DNA of 8,675 bases from Rhodoferax sp. UBA6134 (GTDB lineage: Bacteria; Pseudomonadota; Gammaproteobacteria; Burkholderiales; Burkholderiaceae_C), in the NCBI GenBank assembly GCA_002422455.1, contig DIVK01000106.1, positions 24,326-33,000 on the forward strand, in the 5' to 3' direction. Below, piece after piece: positions 5,240-8,675 of this stretch. Within the stretch, counting starts at the first letter, position 1; each line of letters starts with the position of its first letter. Below the pieces are notes generated by a model that was given only the letters and a program-made list of their open reading frames with translations, was not told the origin of the DNA and did not search any database. The position numbers were made by a program, and so were the translations under genes.

Positions 5240-7939
5240 ATGAATCAATCCGCAAAAACCCCGGCGGCCCCCATCACGCAGGCTTCGCGCTGGCGGCACC
5301 CGTCCCCGCTGGCGCTGCTGGCGTCCCTGTGGCAGCTTCTGCTGCTGGGCGTTGTGCTGCTGGCCCTGATCTGGGGCAGCATCGGCTGGGAAGCCCATCG
5401 CACCACCCAGGCACACATGGATGAATTCCAGCAGGACCTGATGCGCCGGGCCGAGGCGCTCGACACCGCCCTGGTACGTCAGCTGCAACAAATCGACGAC
5501 ACCTTGCTGCTTCTGCGGGGCGAATACGCCGACGACGAGGCCGACCTGATACGCACCATCAACCTGCTGCGGTACGGCCCGCTCAAGGGTCTGGATATTC
5601 ACGTAACCGTCATCGGTCGCGATGGCTACGCACAAATAAGCAATCTCCCCGATGCTTACCGCCACGTGTATCTGGGCGATCAGCCTCATTTCCGGTTTTT
5701 CGCCGGCGGCGGTGTCGACAAACTCCATATCAGCGGCCCGGTGTCTGACCATGTCACCAAACGCGAGGGCATACAACTGGCGCGCCCGATTCGGGGCAGC
5801 GCCGGCGAATTTCTCGGCACCGTGGTCATTTTCCTGCCACATGGGGAATTGACTCGCCTCATACAGCCCCTGGTCATCGGTGACGCCACCCTCATAACGA
5901 TCATCTCGTCCACCGGCACAGTGCTGAGCCGCTCCAAAGACTCATCCCGGTTTTTCGGCAACCAGTTGGCGCCCGAAACGCTCGCCATGCTCCAGCGCAA
6001 CACCACCAATTTCACACTGATCCAGTCGCCACTGGATCATGTCGAACGGGGCTGGGTCCACCGCTGGATCAACGTCTACCCACTGCTGCTGCTGGTGTCC
6101 CGCACACCCGACACGGTCTACGCCGAAATCGGCAAGGAACGCCGGCTGCTGTTCTGGCTGGGTAGCAGCGCCAGCCTGATCGTTCTCGTCTCCCTGGTGA
6201 TGGTAGGCAGATCCCTGCACCGGCGAAAACAGGCAGAGCTGCTGTTGCAACGCGAGCATGACCGGCTCGCCGAGGCGCAACGCATGGCCCAACTCGGCAG
6301 TTGGGAGGTGAATCTGGCCACTGACCAAATATTTTGGTCAGACGAAGCGGCCCGCATCTTCGAGATGGACAAAGAGCAGCTCCCGGCCTCTTACGACGCC
6401 TTCCTCAACGCCATCCACCCGGATGACCGCGAGGCCGTCGACCGGGCCTACAGCGATTCGCTGCAAAACCAGCACCCCTACGGCGTTGTCCATCGCCTGC
6501 GCATGAGCGACGGCCGCATCAAATGGGTGCGAGAGCAAGGCACTTCGGACTTCGATGCCCATGGCAAACCCAGCCGATCCGTCGGCACCATGCAGGACAT
6601 CACCGAGCGCAGACTCGCGCAGCTTGAGCGTGAAGCCCTGCAGCGGGAGCGGCTGCTGCTGCTGGAATCGACCGGCGAAGGGATCTACGGCATCGACCCC
6701 CAGGGCAACTGCAGCTTCGTCAACCAGACTGCCGCGCACATGCTGGGCTACGAGGTGGCCGAAATGCTCGGCCAGAACATCCACGCACTGATCCATCACC
6801 AGCATGCCGACGGTTCACCCTACCCCATGGTGGATTGCCCGGTCTACCTGGCCGCCGTTTCCGGACAACTCTCCAAAGTGGAACACGAGGTTTTCTGGCG
6901 CAAGGACGGCACAGCGATGCCGGTGAACTACACGGCCCACCCAATCCGGGATGCCGACAAAATCACCGGCGCCGTGGTCACCTTCTCGGACATCACCCAG
7001 CGCATACGCGCCGAGGCGGAACTCCGGATTGCCGAAACGGCCTTCCAGACACAGGAAAGCATTTTTGTCACGGACAAAGATGGCGTGATTCTGCGCATCA
7101 ACAATGCTTTCACCGAACTCACGGGCTACACGGCAGCTGACATCGTGGGAAAAAATCCCCACATCCGCAGCTCAGGGCGCCACGATGCCGCCTTTTATGC
7201 GGCCATGTGGAAGCAGATCAATCACACCGGCACCTGGAAAGGTGAAATCTGGAACCGGCGCAAAGACGGCGCGGTCTACCCTGAATCACTGACCATCACG
7301 GCGGTGAAAGGGAACGATGCAAGCGTGACCCACTACGTCGCCACCATGCATGACATCACGGCGCGCAAGGCAGCCGAGGAACATATCCGGGGGCTGGCTT
7401 TCTTCGATCCCCTCACCCACCTGCCCAACCGGCGCCTGTTGCAGGACCGGCTGCAACAGGCCCAGGCAACGAGTTCCCGCAGCAAAAAACACGGCGCCCT
7501 GCTGTTCATCGACCTGGATAAATTCAAGGTTCTCAACGACACATTCGGCCATAACGTCGGTGACCTGCTGCTGCAACAAGTGGCCCAGCGCCTCCTGGGC
7601 TGCGTGCGCGAGGCGGACACGGTGGCCCGCCTCGGCGGTGACGAATTCGTGGTCTTGCTCGAAGAACTGAGCGAGCAGGATGCCGAGGCCCGCATACAAA
7701 CCGCAAGTATCGGACAAAAAATCCTCGACGCCATCAATCTGCCCTATGACCTGGCGGGCCACCGGCACCACAGCACCCCCAGCATCGGTGCCACCCTCTT
7801 CAACAACCAGCAGCACACGGTGGAAGAGTTGATCAAACAGGCCGACCTGGCGATGTACCAGGTCAAGGCAAGCGGCCGCAACGCCCTGCGATTTTTCGAA
7901 CCGGTGCCAACGCCGGCCGCCGGTGCCGGCCCCGTTTAA
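5240..7939 (+). CDS. membrane diguanylate cyclase: Cache-like sensor, three PAS domains, GGDEF
   Basis: Inner-membrane enzyme predicted to make cyclic di-GMP from two GTP in response to periplasmic and cytoplasmic signals. Its 899 residues read as follows. TM1 is at about 27-48. A periplasmic Cache-like sensor follows (about 50-300; GDQPHF and HISGPV at 146-168 are typical), then TM2 at about 303-323. Three PAS domains lie at about 345-457, 466-588 and 594-712, with MQDITER, FSDITQR and MHDITAR at their ends. The GGDEF domain (about 713-887) has DPLTHLPNRR (723-732), metal-binding Asp758 in FIDLDKF, and an intact GGDEF active site (799-803). RxxD (Arg790, Asp793), exactly five residues before GGDEF, is the inhibitory I-site, so product feedback is expected. 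There is no EAL domain. The ribosome site is weak, but the next in-frame Met is residue 60, after TM1, so this start is favoured. Signal ligands are not predictable, and the neighbours give no pathway clue. Confidence 0.95.
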   Translation: MNQSAKTPAAPITQASRWRHPSPLALLASLWQLLLLGVVLLALIWGSIGWEAHRTTQAHMDEFQQDLMRRAEALDTALVRQLQQIDDTLLLLRGEYADDEADLIRTINLLRYGPLKGLDIHVTVIGRDGYAQISNLPDAYRHVYLGDQPHFRFFAGGGVDKLHISGPVSDHVTKREGIQLARPIRGSAGEFLGTVVIFLPHGELTRLIQPLVIGDATLITIISSTGTVLSRSKDSSRFFGNQLAPETLAMLQRNTTNFTLIQSPLDHVERGWVHRWINVYPLLLLVSRTPDTVYAEIGKERRLLFWLGSSASLIVLVSLVMVGRSLHRRKQAELLLQREHDRLAEAQRMAQLGSWEVNLATDQIFWSDEAARIFEMDKEQLPASYDAFLNAIHPDDREAVDRAYSDSLQNQHPYGVVHRLRMSDGRIKWVREQGTSDFDAHGKPSRSVGTMQDITERRLAQLEREALQRERLLLLESTGEGIYGIDPQGNCSFVNQTAAHMLGYEVAEMLGQNIHALIHHQHADGSPYPMVDCPVYLAAVSGQLSKVEHEVFWRKDGTAMPVNYTAHPIRDADKITGAVVTFSDITQRIRAEAELRIAETAFQTQESIFVTDKDGVILRINNAFTELTGYTAADIVGKNPHIRSSGRHDAAFYAAMWKQINHTGTWKGEIWNRRKDGAVYPESLTITAVKGNDASVTHYVATMHDITARKAAEEHIRGLAFFDPLTHLPNRRLLQDRLQQAQATSSRSKKHGALLFIDLDKFKVLNDTFGHNVGDLLLQQVAQRLLGCVREADTVARLGGDEFVVLLEELSEQDAEARIQTASIGQKILDAINLPYDLAGHRHHSTPSIGATLFNNQQHTVEELIKQADLAMYQVKASGRNALRFFEPVPTPAAGAGPV

Positions 7940-7972
7940 AAGAAAAAGCCAGCGCCGATAGCCGCCTCCGGC
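7938..7972 (-). terminator. likely intrinsic terminator of the rhodanese gene
   Basis: On the minus strand, just past the rhodanese stop codon, an imperfect GC-rich stem lies at 7948-7972. GCCGG pairs with CTGGC through one G-T wobble and with an imperfect inner part. It is followed directly by a T-rich run, TTTTTCTTTT (7938-7947). The arrangement fits a Rho-independent terminator. It overlaps the last bases of the convergent cyclase gene. I see no equivalent T-run for the + strand. Confidence 0.45.
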
Positions 7973-7980
7973 AGGACAGA

Positions 7981-8675
7981 CTACTGCAGCGGCACGGCGC
8001 CCACCACCGGGCGCTTCTCCAGCGTCCACTGGTGCAGCGAGCCGTCATACAGCCTGGCGGACTGGCTACCCAGCACTTCGGACATCAGAAACCATGCGCC
8101 TGCGGACAGGTGGCCGCTGTTGCAATACGCAATCGACGGCGCCGCCGGGTCAATTCCCTGGGCGCTCACCAGGGCGCGGTAGGTATTGGTGCTCATGAAC
8201 TTGAGCGCCCCACCGGTCGACTTGAACATGAGATCCGGCGTATAGAGCCGGGCACCCTCCAGGTGACCGTAGGCATGGACGTAGTCACGCTTGGTAAGAC
8301 CGTGGAAATTTTTGGCGTCGCGGGCATCCACCAGCGTCGCACTCTTGCCGGCGATCGCCTTTGCCACGTCTTCCGATGAGGCGAAGTACCGGGCGCTGCG
8401 ATCGGCCTTGGCAACCCAGTCTCCCGGGCTGCTCGCCGCCGCGTCGGTGCTGTGCGGACGGTTCTCGATCAGCCAGTTGGCCATGCCGCCGTCGAGCACG
8501 GCGATGTTGTCTTCGCCATAAACCTTGAACTGCCAGTACACGCGCAGGGCATCGTCCATGTCAGGCACGTCCACACCCACGGGTACCAGCACAATCGGCT
8601 TGCCCGCAACCACGCCGGCGGCCTGCACCGCCCGTTCGAAATCGGCTTTTTCCGGGATCATGTACTTGACCTTCA
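7981..8675 (-). CDS. tandem-rhodanese sulfurtransferase (5' end outside window)
   Basis: Thiosulfate/3-mercaptopyruvate sulfurtransferase-type protein that transfers sulfane sulfur through a cysteine persulfide. The frame stays open to the right edge (KVKY precedes the Met at 8661), so the start and first part of the N-terminal domain are missing and any signal peptide cannot be judged. From that Met, 226 residues remain. The end of an N-terminal rhodanese domain shows RVYWQFKVYGEDNIAVLDGGMANW (RVYWQ to ANW, 40-63), with no Cys in its active-loop region (VPVGVDVPD). A complete C-terminal rhodanese domain (about 95-220) has LVDARD (110-115) and the active loop CNSGHLSAG with Cys180, then LYDGSLHQWT (204-213). 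One inactive and one active domain is the usual plan of this family. It converges on the cyclase gene with 41 bp between stops. The physiological acceptor is unknown. Confidence 0.92.
   Translation of the reverse strand, partial: KVKYMIPEKADFERAVQAAGVVAGKPIVLVPVGVDVPDMDDALRVYWQFKVYGEDNIAVLDGGMANWLIENRPHSTDAAASSPGDWVAKADRSARYFASSEDVAKAIAGKSATLVDARDAKNFHGLTKRDYVHAYGHLEGARLYTPDLMFKSTGGALKFMSTNTYRALVSAQGIDPAAPSIAYCNSGHLSAGAWFLMSEVLGSQSARLYDGSLHQWTLEKRPVVGAVPLQ

Noticed and set aside
4997..5842. Minus-strand 281-codon frame over the start of the cyclase gene and repeat copy 2
   Set aside because: It lies opposite the TM1 and Cache region of the cyclase, shows no recognisable domain, and its end runs through the repeat element.
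7286..8029. Minus-strand 247-codon frame opposite the GGDEF domain
   Set aside because: The + strand GGDEF domain is complete with all its motifs; the antisense frame has shadow composition and overlaps the rhodanese 3' end.

Overview
The window is high-GC chromosomal DNA that looks like a betaproteobacterium of the family Comamonadaceae (Rhodoferax/Polaromonas-like). This rests on the strong resemblance of the PhaC, PhaB and PgeF proteins to that group and on a short palindromic repeat I associate with such genomes. I made no database search, so the genus is inference. The DNA reads as ordinary core and near-core chromosome. I see no insertion sequence, prophage, CRISPR array, tRNA or rRNA.

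Layout, left to right. (1) The 3' part of a YheS-type ABC-F ATPase gene on the + strand, cut by the left edge. (2) Convergent to it, a minus-strand polyhydroxyalkanoate (PHA) pair: phaC (class I synthase) upstream and phaB (acetoacetyl-CoA reductase) downstream. They are separated by about 106 bp that holds a plausible phaB promoter, and no phaA thiolase lies between them. (3) A divergent intergenic region with a 68-bp palindromic repeat (copy 1). (4) A small + strand gene for an unrecognised two-helix membrane protein, whose 3' end overlaps pgeF tail to tail by 69 bp. (5) pgeF (YfiH/DUF152) on the minus strand. (6) A second divergent intergenic region with copy 2 of the same repeat in the opposite orientation. 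(7) A large + strand gene for an 899-residue membrane diguanylate cyclase (TM - Cache-like sensor - TM - three PAS - GGDEF). (8) A likely terminator, then a convergent minus-strand tandem rhodanese gene cut by the right edge.

Working together: PhaB makes (R)-3-hydroxybutyryl-CoA and PhaC polymerises it into storage granules. The thiolase for the first step must be encoded elsewhere. PgeF, the ABC-F protein, the diguanylate cyclase and the sulfurtransferase look functionally independent neighbours.

No convincing new multi-gene system is visible. The most interesting non-coding signal is the pair of 68-bp elements (63/68 identical, same length, inverted orientation, each with two internal hairpins and terminal inverted repeats). 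Each sits between divergently transcribed genes, and together they bracket the small membrane gene and pgeF.
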